A stretch of DNA of 64,000 nucleotides from Hemileia vastatrix. Its lineage: Eukaryota > Basidiomycota > Pucciniomycetes > Pucciniales > Zaghouaniaceae. The notes below the pieces were generated by a model. That model was not told the origin of the DNA and did not search any database. It saw only the letters and a program-made list of their open reading frames with translations. The translations under genes were made by a program, and so were the position numbers. The DNA lies in the NCBI GenBank assembly GCA_030280995.1, contig JASXTE010000013.1:15609001-15673000 (forward strand). Direction: 5' to 3'. Of the stretch, positions 1 through 9,329 are shown piece by piece; position 1 is the stretch's first letter, and each line of letters opens with the position of its first letter.

Positions 1-113
1 CAAGCTTAGTTAATTGAATCTTAAATTTACTTAGAGGGACAGGGATTTCTTTTTGTTTTCCCAACTCCTTTAGCTTCTGCTTACAGAAAGTCAACTGAAA
101 GCGTCTTTCTACA
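1..113 (+). repeat. 3' end of 5' LTR of copy A
   Basis: This matches the end of the 3' LTR at 8334-8445 (for example GGGATTTCTTTTTGTTT and CTGCTTACAGAAA) and ends in ACA. The rest of the LTR lies upstream of the window, so the element's left TSD cannot be seen. Confidence 0.9.
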
Positions 114-117
114 TTTT

Positions 118-134
118 TGGTGCCCAATGTGGGG
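118..134 (+). other. Primer binding site of copy A
   Basis: TGGTGCCCAATGTGGGG lies four bases after the LTR end. Copy D has TGGTGCCCAACGTGGGG in the same place. The leading TGG pairs with a tRNA CCA end. The rest resembles the tRNA-Lys(CUU)-type site of several vertebrate retroviruses (TGGCGCCCAACGTGGGG) apart from the fourth base. The tRNA identity is inferred. Confidence 0.85.
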
Positions 135-432
135 TTTCAAATTCTCTAGCTTCTGAAGAAACTTACTTGTTAGATTTTTCTGGATTTTGGTTTTATGGTT
201 GTTGGATTTTGATTGGTTGGTATTTTTGGTGATTTTGGTAACTGGCCTAACCATTACAGGATCTGTGGTTGTAGTTATCTAGGTATAGGGCTCAACCCTT
301 TCTTGATCTGTTGTTTTTGTTTTGTTTATTGGCTTATCTTAGTAAAGGGCTGGACCCTTGTAGGATATTGTTGGTTTTCTGGTAAAGGGCTTAACACTTG
401 CAGATTTTTATTGGTTGCTGGAACTATTTGGG
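135..432 (+). other. Leader of copy A with small repeated hairpins
   Basis: This is non-coding sequence between the PBS and the gag start. It holds short hairpins: AGGG-CTCAA-CCCT near 287-299, AAGGG-CTGGA-CCCTT near 345-359, and a decayed third copy near 386-399. Each has a 4-5 bp stem and a 5-nt loop. The leader of copy D has two hairpins of the same geometry. A packaging or dimerisation role is only inferred. Confidence 0.5.
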
Positions 433-1839
433 ATGTCTTCTCCATCCTGTGCTGGTGTTAGTTCTGCTTCTGCTGTTGGTGTTAGACCTTCAATATGAAT
501 TCAAACTTGGGATGGGCCCAAGTTTGTTGGTGATGTTGTAAAGTGGTTTTTGTGTAGAGATGAGGCTACTTCTGGAATTGATGGGGCTTCACATTTAGAT
601 ATGGCAAAGCATGTAATCTTTTTCATTGTTGATAGGGAATTTGAGAAGGAGATTACTGGTATGGAGGGTTATAATACTAGGGATTGGAAAAGGCTTAGTA
701 GGGAAATGGTGGACAGATGGGGTGTCAGATATTCTGTGGTGGATTTAAATAAGGTTGTTGGTGAATTGAAAGTGAAGGATTGAATCATTTCTTTGGTGAA
801 CTATATGAAGTTTGTTGGAAGTTTCAAGCTGTGGTAGAATATCTGGTGGAGGTAGAGGAAATGGCTCACAAAAATGTAGTCAAAGATTTATTTTGGTCCA
901 CTTTTGGGATGGATGTTAGGATGAATTCTTTAAAGGAGTTGTCTAGGAAGGATTTTAATGAAAACTTTACCTAATGTAGAGCAGAAGTTGCCATCTCTTA
1001 AGTTGGTTAAAGATTCTGTGGAATCTCACCTCAAGCTTTTGGCTGTGGAAAGTCATCAAGAAACTTTTACACAGTATGTCAGCAAAATTATTGAAGTTTT
1101 TGCTGATAATAGAAATATTATGAAGAAGAACCAGGAGGAAAGAAAATCTCAGTTGGGAAACTAGTTCCTAAGGTGGATGTGAATGTGGATAAGGAGATGG
1201 CAGATCAATTGGATGACTTAACAAAGCAATTGAAAGTTTTTATTTAAGAAACTCAGAAGGCCAGCAGGGTTTCTGCTTCATCCTCATCTTTATATTTGAG
1301 TAGATGTTCTGATAGGAGGAATGGTGGTACTGTTGATGTTTGGATTTGTTCCTACTGTAACCAGAAGGGACATAAGTCTAATGATTGTTGGACTTTGAAT
1401 AGGGATCTGGCTGCTGTTAGAGTCAAGTTTTATGGAAAGGTATTTGGTTTCCTGATGGATCATTCATCAATCCCAGTGAAGTTCAGGCACCTTTGGATCT
1501 GGTTAGGAGGAATGGTATGGGTGAAAACAGGGCTAGGTTTGAGGAATTTCCTACTGAGGCTTCTTCTGGTGCTGGAAATGATTCTAGAGATAAGTGGAAG
1601 GAAAAGTAGGTTATTAAGGCTACTCTTTCTACTTCTTAAAGTGGTTTGGAGTTGTTAAAGGTTGTTGAGGTGGATGTTGAGTGTATTGCTGGTGTCTATG
1701 AAGTGAAGGCTGCTAGGGGGCAGCTTCTTCCAAAGCTAAAAACAGTATTTTCAATCAGTTAAGGTCAAGAGGTGGAAAGGCAGATTCTAAGAAGGCAGAA
1801 GATTCCAAGAAGATTTAAACACTTAAAGAGATTCATAGG
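433..1839 (+). pseudogene. gag: gag, N-terminal part, copy A (broken)
   Basis: Gag is the structural protein that forms the cytoplasmic particle. The ATG at 433 (MSSPS) matches the gag start of copy D (MSSAV). Recognisable blocks follow in order: WDGPKF, ASHLDMAKHVIFFI, DRWGVRYSVVDLNK, and a helical segment ending ESHQETFTQYVSKI. A zinc knuckle follows at about 1347-1388 (CSYCNQKGHKSNDC, spacing CX2CX4HX4C). Several stops and frame changes interrupt it (for example TGA near 496 and 781). Copies B, C and D lack the first knuckle cysteine. The family assignment rests on alignment by eye with B, C and D. Confidence 0.85.
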
Positions 1840-2760
1840 ATGCAGAAAGGGATAGCTGATATGGGTTCCCCTAGTTTTGGAGCTTTTGATCTTAATGATG
1901 AGCCTATGCCTTTGGATGATGGATCAGATTCAGAGGAGGATGTGCTTTTGGCTTCTTTTCCTAGGCCAAGTTCTAGTGGGCCAATGGAAGGAGTTAGAAC
2001 TACTCTTTATGGTTCTAGTTTGATCTCTGTGGATGAAAAGGTTCATGGGGATAATTCTGATGTGGAGATGTGTGATTTTGTTGGTAATGTGGGACGTCAG
2101 GAGTCTTCTAGGGCAAAGATTGTTAGGAGTAAGGCTCATTATGAGAGGCCAGTGGTTTCTGGTCAACAGAACGCTATGGATTTTGTTTTGGGAAGGGTGA
2201 ATCAGCTTCAGATTCTATTATCTTTGGTTTATTTGTTCACTATTAGTCCTTCCCTTGCTAAAAATCAGAAGAAGCATTTGACTAGGAGAAGAGTGGCTAC
2301 TTGTGAGGTGGAGTATATGTGTAAAAATGTGGAGAAGTTTGGTAATGAGATAGAGACTCGTTTTTCTGCTCCTTTGGGGTATTTTGTGGTTTCTTTAAAT
2401 GGAAAATATGTGAAGGCATTGGTTGATTCTGGCTCACAAAAAAATTTAACTTCATTGGATCAAGCAACTAGTCTCGATATTCCAATTAAAGCTGGTGTTG
2501 ATGAAAATCTCAGAGGGATTGGTGGGCATGCTACTGAGTATTTTGGTACAGCAGAGCAGGTAAAATTAGGTGTTTCTGGAGCTTTTGGAAAAGTTCATTT
2601 TTATATGGCTAGAGGAGCTGTGAAGACAGTTTTAGGAGAGCCATTTTTAATGGATATTGAGGCCAAGATTGGTTATCAGTCTGGTGTTGGGATTAGTTTG
2701 GAGATTACTTGGGAGGATATGAGGTGTTTACATATGAGGTTGGCACCCCCAGGTGATTAA
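1840..2760 (+). CDS. gag C-terminus and aspartic protease, copy A (306 codons open)
   Basis: This is the longest open frame of copy A. It runs from a linker (MQKGIADMG, also in copies C and D) through an acidic PMPLDDGSDSEEDV block into a retropepsin-like domain. The active site is ALVDSGSQKNL (about residues 193-203), with the downstream blocks GIGGHATE and VLGEPFLMD typical of this gypsy lineage. The enzyme would cut the Gag-Pol polyprotein inside the particle. The open start at 1840 is an internal methionine, and the natural protein is a continuation of gag. DSGS is retained, although neighbouring genes are broken. Confidence 0.85.
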   Translation: MQKGIADMGSPSFGAFDLNDEPMPLDDGSDSEEDVLLASFPRPSSSGPMEGVRTTLYGSSLISVDEKVHGDNSDVEMCDFVGNVGRQESSRAKIVRSKAHYERPVVSGQQNAMDFVLGRVNQLQILLSLVYLFTISPSLAKNQKKHLTRRRVATCEVEYMCKNVEKFGNEIETRFSAPLGYFVVSLNGKYVKALVDSGSQKNLTSLDQATSLDIPIKAGVDENLRGIGGHATEYFGTAEQVKLGVSGAFGKVHFYMARGAVKTVLGEPFLMDIEAKIGYQSGVGISLEITWEDMRCLHMRLAPPGD

Positions 2761-3721
2761 GGTTGCAAAACTAGGCCTGGTGTTTCTGCAGCTTGTCAGA
2801 GTTTCACTTGAACTAGGAAGAGAAAAGATTTGAAGTCCTTTTCTGGTGTATTTGAAGATAGTGGTGATCATTTTGTTGAAGATCCTTCTTTTTTAGGGTA
2901 GAAAGGGCTGATCTGTCTAGTGCTGTAGTCACTTCTCAAGATGAGATGCCTGATTGTGGTAGGTCAGCTCATGTGGAATCTAAAATTTTTGTAGAAAATA
3001 ATACTTTAATATGTCAATGTTCAGACTATTTGTCTGGTTTCATTTTATCTTCAAGTTTATCAATCAATTTTATTTCAAGTTCTCAAGATGTTTTAGGGAA
3101 TATTTTATTGGTATGGAAAAGATTTGGAGTGGTATAAAATGGGTTTAAAAGTAAGTCCTCCCAATTGTGCACAGTTAGGGTTTCTTCTACACCTTTTAAA
3201 AACATTACCATGGCCACACATGTGAGCATTGGGGACACCCCTGATTTTTTTCTAGGTATAGCATTATTCCATTGGACCAAAATCTAGAAAAAAATCTCAA
3301 GATAAATGAAAATAAACATAAAAAATTTTTATTTAAAGATATTATCAATAGGGCTGAGCCTACTTGTCACACTTGTAACCTTCCACATGAGGTTAAACTT
3401 ACTGGTTCTATTTTTGTAGAATTTGATGATGTCAATGGTCTAGATGATCATGGGGTTTTTGTAGATTAGGATGATGTGGTTTTTTGGTATAATTGGAAGT
3501 TTTTAATGGTGTGAATGATTGGGATCTGAAAGAGGATAGTGGTAGCATTGAAAAATGTTCAAATGAGGTGGATTATGTGGAATTCAGTAAACAGCTAAAT
3601 GCTCAGAGAATGATTTCTCACTCACAAGTAGGAGACATTGGGGAAAGAGAGTTTCCTTTAGATGATATATTATTGGATTTTTTCTGATGAAATTTGGGGC
3701 CAGACTGGGTTTAATTTTTTA
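2761..3721 (+). pseudogene. Protease-integrase linker with RT and RNase H deleted
   Basis: About 960 bp stand where roughly 2.5 kb of RT and RNase H are expected. The left part (about 2761-3120) matches the post-protease linker of copy B. The right part (about 3350-3690, LPHEVKLTGS) matches the spacer after RNase H in copy C (LPQEVKLAGS). No YxDD/FxDD box or RNase H motif was found in any frame. The join lies around 3140-3340. This looks like an internal deletion. Confidence 0.75.
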
Positions 3722-4966
3722 ATGGTGAAATATTTTTTGTCTCTTGGAAAAACAGAAGAATGTGACGAAGATGAATGGGTGGATTTCAAAAGGAAGTGAC
3801 TTGGTTTTTATTTTTCTAGTAGAAGGTTGATGAAAAGAAGACATCGTAATCCTCAAGTTTTTGTATCTCAAAGAAAAAGTCAAGAATTGGTGATGAAATC
3901 TCTTCATGAAGATTTAGGGCATAGGGGCTTTGGAGAAACTTATAAGCGGATTGCTGATAGATTTTGGTGGCCTGGAATGAAGATGGCTGTTAGATCTTGG
4001 GTTCAGTCATGTGAAGAATGTCAGAGAAGAATTTATTTAAGGCCAAAAAAACCTGGACATGGTACTGGTGAAAATACTATCTTTGGAAGGGTTAGTTTTG
4101 ATGCTGTTCACATCAAGGAAGGTAAATATAAGTTCTTGATTGTGGCAAGGGATGATTTTTCTGGTTGGGTTGAGGCTATTACTCTTATTACTTTATCTTC
4201 TAAAAATTTAGTAGAATTTTTGATGAAGGAATGGGTGAATAGGTATGGTGTTATGAAGTTGGTAACTGTTGATGGTGGCTCTGAGTTTGGTGCAGACTTC
4301 AAGGAAGTTGTTTCAGAAATCGGCTCAATGGTTAGGGTAGTGTCCTTATATTTTCCTGAAGGAGAAAGAATGGTTGAATGGGGGAAGTAAGTTATTAAGG
4401 ATTCTTTGGTTAAAATTTTTGGAAAAAGTGCTGAAAAATGGAGGCATTCTTTACTCCTTGTTTTATTTGCTGACAGGATAACCACCAAGAGGACATCTGG
4501 TTATCCTCCTGATGAATTAGTTTTTGGTCAGAAAGCTTCTCTACCAGTTGATCTTGAAGCTGAATCTTATCTTTTTGTTGATTGGGATGTTTTCAAAACT
4601 ACTGAAGATATGCTCTGTGATAGAATGCAACAGTTAGAGAAGAAGGAAGAATATCTGGATAAGGCATAGGCTAGGATGATCAAGATCAGGGATCAGTCTG
4701 TCAGGTATTGGAATAAAAGTGTGACTCATAGACTCAAGAAACCTTTGAGGTCTGGTGATATGGCGTTGGTGTATAATAGGAGTTTGGAAAGACAGTGGGG
4801 GAGAATGTTTGCTGATAGATGGAATGGACCATATAGGATTAGAGAACAGGTTTCTGGTGGTTCATATGTTTTGAAAGAACTGGATGTTGTTGTCTTAAAG
4901 AAGAGTGTAGATTCTGATAAAGTGAAGAAGTTTTACCCTAGGGGCACAAAGAGTGCTGAAGTTTGA
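3722..4966 (+). pseudogene. pol: Integrase, copy A
   Basis: Integrase inserts the cDNA into chromosomes. An HHCC zinc domain is visible (HEDLGH ... CEEC, about 3904-4022), then the DDE core with D in SFDAVHI, D in TVDGGSEF and E in EGERMVEW. After the core comes a basic C-terminal domain (RWNGPYRIREQVSGGSYVLKEL). Two in-frame stops interrupt it, at 4388-4390 and 4667-4669, and there is one break before 3827. All catalytic residues remain. Copy C has the same protein at 47932-48960. Confidence 0.85.
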
Positions 4967-5094
4967 CTCCGAAATGAGGATAAACTACAACATCAATCTT
5001 TTAGGAAATCTCACACTCTTTCTAAAAATCTATCATTACTTCAATTTTGAAATTTGATTATGTGGTGAAAATATGAGAGGGAAACAAATTTTTT

Positions 5095-5180
5095 AGGAGT
5101 GTTCACAGGAGAGCCTTCTAGATTTTATGTTGGCAAGTTTGGGGGTAATTGATGAGTTTGAAGCTCAATACACAATTACC
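5095..5180 (+). repeat. Hairpin module 1 of copy A
   Basis: The stem GGTAATTG (5144-5151) pairs with CAATTACC (5173-5180). Conserved flanking text (CCTTCTAGATTT, GGCAAGT) precedes it. Paralogous modules are at 5804-5890, 44569-44660, 47425-47520 and 47685-47780. Confidence 0.8.
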
Positions 5181-5410
5181 TTACAATGTTTGTTTCCAAC
5201 CCTTCTCTGTTTCTAGTTGAATCCTGGCTTTCTTTTTGTTATATAGGTAGTCCTCTATGACTATAAACTGAAAATTTACGCCAACGCAGCACAGTCTTTT
5301 GGAAGTCTGGATTCATGAGTTTTGTTTTGACTCATTTTATTTGTTTTTATGTTTTGTTGTGTTTTTTGCTTTATTTTATTTTTAATTTTAAAAAAAAATG
5401 TTGTTATACT

Positions 5411-5480
5411 GGGGTGGATGATCACTCCTGGTCTCCAATCATTTTTACAAATTGGAGGGAGCCCACCCAGTGATTATTGG
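5411..5480 (+). repeat. Large hairpin of copy A
   Basis: The inner stem is CTCCAAT/ATTGGAG with an 11-nt loop. The outer part pairs ATCACT with AGTGAT and GGGTGG with CCACCC, with offsets. The same hairpin is kept in copy C on the minus strand at 47221-47290, with the loop sequence largely unchanged. Confidence 0.65.
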
Positions 5481-5803
5481 CTTGTTTTCATGATTTTCAT
5501 TAAATTATAATTTTTCAAATTTTCAAAAAATTTATTTATTTTATATTTTTAATTTCCCTTTCTTGTGTATCCAAAATCAAGGTGCACTTGTATTTTGGTA
5601 TGGTGTCAGGGGTTTGGCTCATCCAAATGGCTAGGGGAAATCTTTTCTTTTTTTTTATTCTGTTAGTCCATAAAGACTTAAAACTGAAAATTCTTTTCAA
5701 TATTATTTATGATTGGTCCTAAACTTCAAGACCATGGAAAACTGAAGATTTCAATAAAACTAGGAGCTATAATGGTCAAGATTTGAGGAGGATTTATTTT
5801 AGT

Positions 5804-5890
5804 TAGAAGTGTTCATTGGGGAACCTTGTAGATTTAATATTGGCAATTGTGGGGGTAACTGATGGGCTGGCTGCTCTATAAACAGTTACC
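5804..5890 (+). repeat. Hairpin module 2 of copy A
   Basis: The stem GGTAACTG (5854-5861) pairs with CAGTTACC (5883-5890). Compared with module 1 the T-A pair is replaced by C-G, so pairing is preserved. The loop shares GATGGGCTGGCTGCTCT with the copy C modules. Confidence 0.8.
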
Positions 5891-6344
5891 ACACAAAAAA
5901 TATTTACCTGTTTATTTTTTTCTAGGTTGATCTCTAGCATTGGTTTTTTGATGCAGGCAAAAGTCTTCTAAGACTATAACTGGTGAATTTTTATGCTTAA
6001 AGACCTAAATATATCAAGTTGAAGATATTTTCATGGTCCTCTATGACCTTAAACTGGAACTTTTGTCAATTGTTTGTCTGGAAACTCATTAGGAAGAATT
6101 TTAATGATTTTGGAGGTCACAGTCATTTTTTTATTAATCACTCATTTATAGGATTATATGAAATATATCTCCTCAATTTACAACTATGCAGAAAACTTTG
6201 GATCATGGACTTTTTTTTTTATTACCTTCAAGATTTATTTTAGAAGAGGAATGGAATTATGTTGGTAATAGGTGATTTAGTTGGTAAAAAAATTTGTTTG
6301 TCAATATTTTTTGCTGTAGGTCTAAATTTGTGATGTAGGAATAT

Positions 6345-6560
6345 TGGTATGATGGATGAAGTTGAGTAAATCAGAGGACCTTATGGCATTTTCTAGATCA
6401 TTTCAGTTCTAGCTTAGTAGGGGTGAAAGCCTACTCTCTTAATATCATTGAGGATGTAAAGTTTGCTAGAGAAGAATCGGAGGAACTTATGGAAATGTCT
6501 AGATCATTGCAGTTCTAGCTCAGTAGGGTTGGTAGCATACTCTCTTATTCTTAGTGATAA
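6345..6560 (+). repeat. Tandem duplication with a tRNA D-arm-like core
   Basis: Two units of about 110 bp repeat a block containing TCTAGATCATT.CAGTTCTAGC. The core TAGCTCAGTAGGGTTGGTA (second unit) resembles an A box/D arm of a tRNA. No acceptor stem or B box in the right place was found, so this is not called as a tRNA gene. Confidence 0.5.
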
Positions 6561-6770
6561 AAACATCAAAATAAGATTGTTATTTTTTTATATAACTCAG
6601 AACCAACTAAATTGTCAAAATTCAATCATACAAAACTAATAATTTTGGTTAAAGGTTTTATCAAGAATGGCTTATTTTGATCATTAGAAAATTTCTCAGA
6701 AGTCATTTTAAAATTTAAAATGAAAGCCTGAAATTCTTCAAGGTCAAAAGGAGAATAATATGGGCCTGAT

Positions 6771-7029
6771 CTAAAGTTTAGAATTGTTTTTTGGAAGAAT
6801 AATTCCAACATAGTTGTCGTCATTGTCCAACTGGCTGGAAGAAGAAGCCTCAGGGGGCTTAGGTTTATCTATATGGGTTAAAAATTTTTAATTTTGATAA
6901 AATTTATTGTTTACAGAGCTCACCTTCTGTTGCAATAGAGCTGGTTATATGTTGTTGACCGGCTGATGAAGAAATTATGGAAGAATTAGAAGATCCACTA
7001 GGAAAACAAGGGGAATTAGAAGAGTTCAT
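6771..7029 (-). CDS. Antisense gene remnant of copy A, two exons
   Basis: On the strand opposite to gag-pol and only 80 bp from the 3' LTR, an ATG at 7029 opens a Ser-rich exon (7029-6924). A 55-nt GTGAGC...TATAG intron (6923-6869, phase 1) follows, then an exon ending in a stop at 6771. The spliced product is 67 residues. Its second exon (PPEASSSSQLDNDDNYVG) matches the second exon of the antisense gene of copy C at 35042 (PPSSDSDDNNVG), and the intron sits at the same place and phase. The N-terminal cysteine cluster of the copy C genes is missing. Helix-like text similar to the C-terminus of the C protein continues after the stop (about 6760-6630). The function is unknown. Confidence 0.6.
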
Positions 7030-7099
7030 GATGACAATGATGGTAGTTGATAAATAAATGTTGAATGCATAATTTTTAGGAATGAGGACATTCCATATT

Positions 7100-7109
7100 G
7101 GAGAGAGGA
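7100..7109 (+). other. Polypurine tract of copy A
   Basis: GGAGAGAGGA lies directly before the 3' LTR start (TGTAAC). This is where plus-strand DNA synthesis would be primed. Confidence 0.8.
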
Positions 7110-8445
7110 TGTAACATTTCACATCTGGGTATTAATTCAGTTATTATGAATTTTTTGGGTTGATTTTTGGCATTTTGGAATAGTTATATGGTGATATTTT
7201 TATTGTGATTTGATGGTTTTATGGATTTGGTAATGGTTGGTCGTATTGGATTTTTGGGGTGATTCTCTGTCTTTTGGGTAATTTCTGGGGCTCTTTTGGG
7301 TTTATTGTTTGCAAGATTAGTAGCAATTTTCTGGATTATCAGGCTGAATATTTGGAATTTTTGAAGGTGATTATTATCATTGGATAGCCCAGATTTTTCT
7401 CTATCTTTTATGTCTTGTTGGTTTCTTATCACAGTTTACTGTTTTCTTAGTGTTTTACTTGATTTAGTGTCTTTTAGTATTATTGGTGGATATGGTGTGC
7501 TGATGGAATGGCTACTGAGCTCCAGTGCTTTGGTGATTTTCTGGTGCAAAAGCAAAATGTCATGAAAAATTCTGTCATGGTGGCAAAATTATCTCACAGT
7601 GAAAAATTTAACTCAATCTGGAAAAATTATCTCATTGTGGAAAAAACAGCTCAATGTGGCAAGATTTTCTCACAATGGCAAATTCTGGTCACTGGGTTAA
7701 AATTTGGCTATTGTGGCAAATTTTCGTTAAAGTTATTATGCTTATTAGATCAATAGTTTATTGTAGATCATATGCATGTAGGGTATTGTTAGAAAGGTCT
7801 GGAGCAGAAGAATCAGGAGGAGAAGAAAGAATCTTAGTCTTCTACATTTTTTTATCTTTTTAGGTTTGATAATAAGTGTCTTTTTCATAATTAACAATAT
7901 TTTAAAAAAGAACAACAATTATAATAAAAAATGATAACATATAGGGTACCATTGGATAGCTCTCATCCTGGGTGACTCAAATTTATTAATATTCTCATAT
8001 AATTTATAAGATAAAAATAAAATAAATTACACTCTTTAATTTTGGTGGGAAACTTGATAAACCTGAGTCAGTCCTTTAATAAGGCACCTTTGAACAGGTC
8101 ATTCCAAGGGTAGTTTCTGGAGTACTTTACTGCACTTTTCAGTCTCTGGGGCATGTTTTTCAGCTTGTTTTAAGTATTTTCCATGACTGTTATCAGTGTA
8201 ATGTGGTACTATGTATTCTTTTGGATTATTTAAACATTGGTTGCACTTAGATTTGTCTTTATTATAGGTTTCCAACACGTTTAAAGTCTAACTCTCAGAA
8301 TTTTAACTCATTCAACTATTCAAGCAGATCTTCAAGCTTAGTTAATTTAACCTTACATTTACTCAGATGGTCAGGGATTTCTTTTTGTTTCTCAAACTCC
8401 TTAGGATTCTGCTTACAGAAAGGGGACTGTAAGAGTCTTTCTACA
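7110..8445 (+). repeat. 3' LTR of copy A (1336 bp)
   Basis: It starts TGTAACATTTCACATCTGGG after the PPT and ends CTTTCTACA, like the 5' LTR end at 113. A second LTR of this subtype is at 32284-33520 (start TGTGGCATTCCAAATCTGGG). Open frames inside it (for example 7508-7863) are not shared between copies and are ignored. Confidence 0.9.
7555..7725 (+). repeat. Degenerate short tandem repeat in the LTR of copy A
   Basis: Repeats of about 19-21 bp built on CTCA..GTGGCAAAA are found here. The same array is clearer in the related LTR at 32646-32818. Confidence 0.7.
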
Positions 8446-9329
8446 ATAAGGTGGCATGGAAATTTAAGCTTAAGTTACCAACAATGCTTTTGGGAGAAGC
8501 TATGCCCGCTCATTAATATGGAAAATGTATAAGAAAAATAAGTACAAGCGCTAGAAAGTCAAAAGGCTTTACAATTAGTGCTCAATAAAAGGATAAGAAA
8601 GATAAGACTTGATATAGGAAAGTCATTTTCTGAAGCGTGAAGGGTTTTACAATTAGTGGATACTTGGGTCACCAGAGTGGGTCATTGAAATAGGTATGAG
8701 AGGTAGTGCAGTAGCTATTATTTAGTGAGGGATTGTAAGAAGTGTAGGTTTCAGATGCTATTGGAGTCAAGAATCATGCTAATAAATTTACTTAGATTTT
8801 GAGATATTTATATACAATTTGATATACTTGTATTAGCGCTAAACTTGTGTAGGAAAACCTGTAGGGAAAGGAAACATAGAAAGGGGTTCTGAAAATAAAA
8901 ATGTATATAAGTACTCACTTGTAAATATTAGAGGTGTGTGAGTGCATGTGTGTGAAAGCTAGTAATCAATAGATAAAAAGATATATATATGTATACTTTT
9001 GGTAAATATTGGGTGTGCATACCAGAAGTGGCACTGAAGAGTTATTTTATTGCTACATTAAGGATAGTATTAGATAGAGCACTTCAGGAGGGAGTGACTG
9101 AGAAGAATAGCTCTTACTGAGAATATATCTAGCCAACAGCTTTATTGCTTGAATTAAAATATATTTATTCTTATCCCCTATTATTGTTTTTAACTTTCAT
9201 GATACTTCCACCTCCACACCCTGAATAAATAATCAGACTTACAATATGTGCTTTCACTGTCTTTATACTTATTAGAATTGAAGGCACTTCTTTTTAAAGT
9301 AATTTTTAGGAAGGAGAACCAACCCATCT
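8446..9329. other. Unassigned AT-rich sequence
   Basis: No open frame or known motif is supported here. A short internal duplication is visible (GGCTTTACAATTAGTG near 8565 and GGGTTTTACAATTAGTGG near 8643). The base ATAAG after the LTR could be a TSD of copy A, but its partner is outside the window. Confidence 0.5.

Larger units (their letters stand above)
4967..7099. other. 3' non-coding region of copy A
   Basis: About 2.1 kb between integrase and the PPT carry no sense-strand gene. The region contains two long-stem hairpin modules, a separate large hairpin, at least four copies of an AGTC..GACT/AAACTG motif, a tandem duplication and an antisense gene. The same order occurs in copy C, but the block corresponding to its second antisense gene (44996-46564) is missing here, with the join near 5638-5660. 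Confidence 0.7.
1..8445 (+). mobile_element. Family I Ty3/gypsy retrotransposon, copy A, RT-less
   Basis: Copy A is a nearly whole LTR retrotransposon whose 5' LTR begins before the window. In order it has the end of the 5' LTR, a PBS, a leader, gag, aspartic protease, integrase, a 2.1-kb 3' non-coding region, a PPT and a full 3' LTR. The two LTR ends match closely (1-113 against 8334-8445). Stops and frameshifts break gag and integrase. No reverse transcriptase or RNase H is found between protease and integrase, so this copy could not replicate alone. Copies B, C and D share its gag or integrase and define family I. Confidence 0.9.

Noticed and set aside
213..461. 82-codon open frame in the leader of copy A
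   Set aside because: It covers the PBS-gag leader, is not conserved in copy D, and overlaps the gag start in another frame.
4108..4488. 126-codon minus-strand frame opposite integrase of copy A
   Set aside because: It is the shadow of a conserved integrase frame. Copy C integrase does not preserve it.
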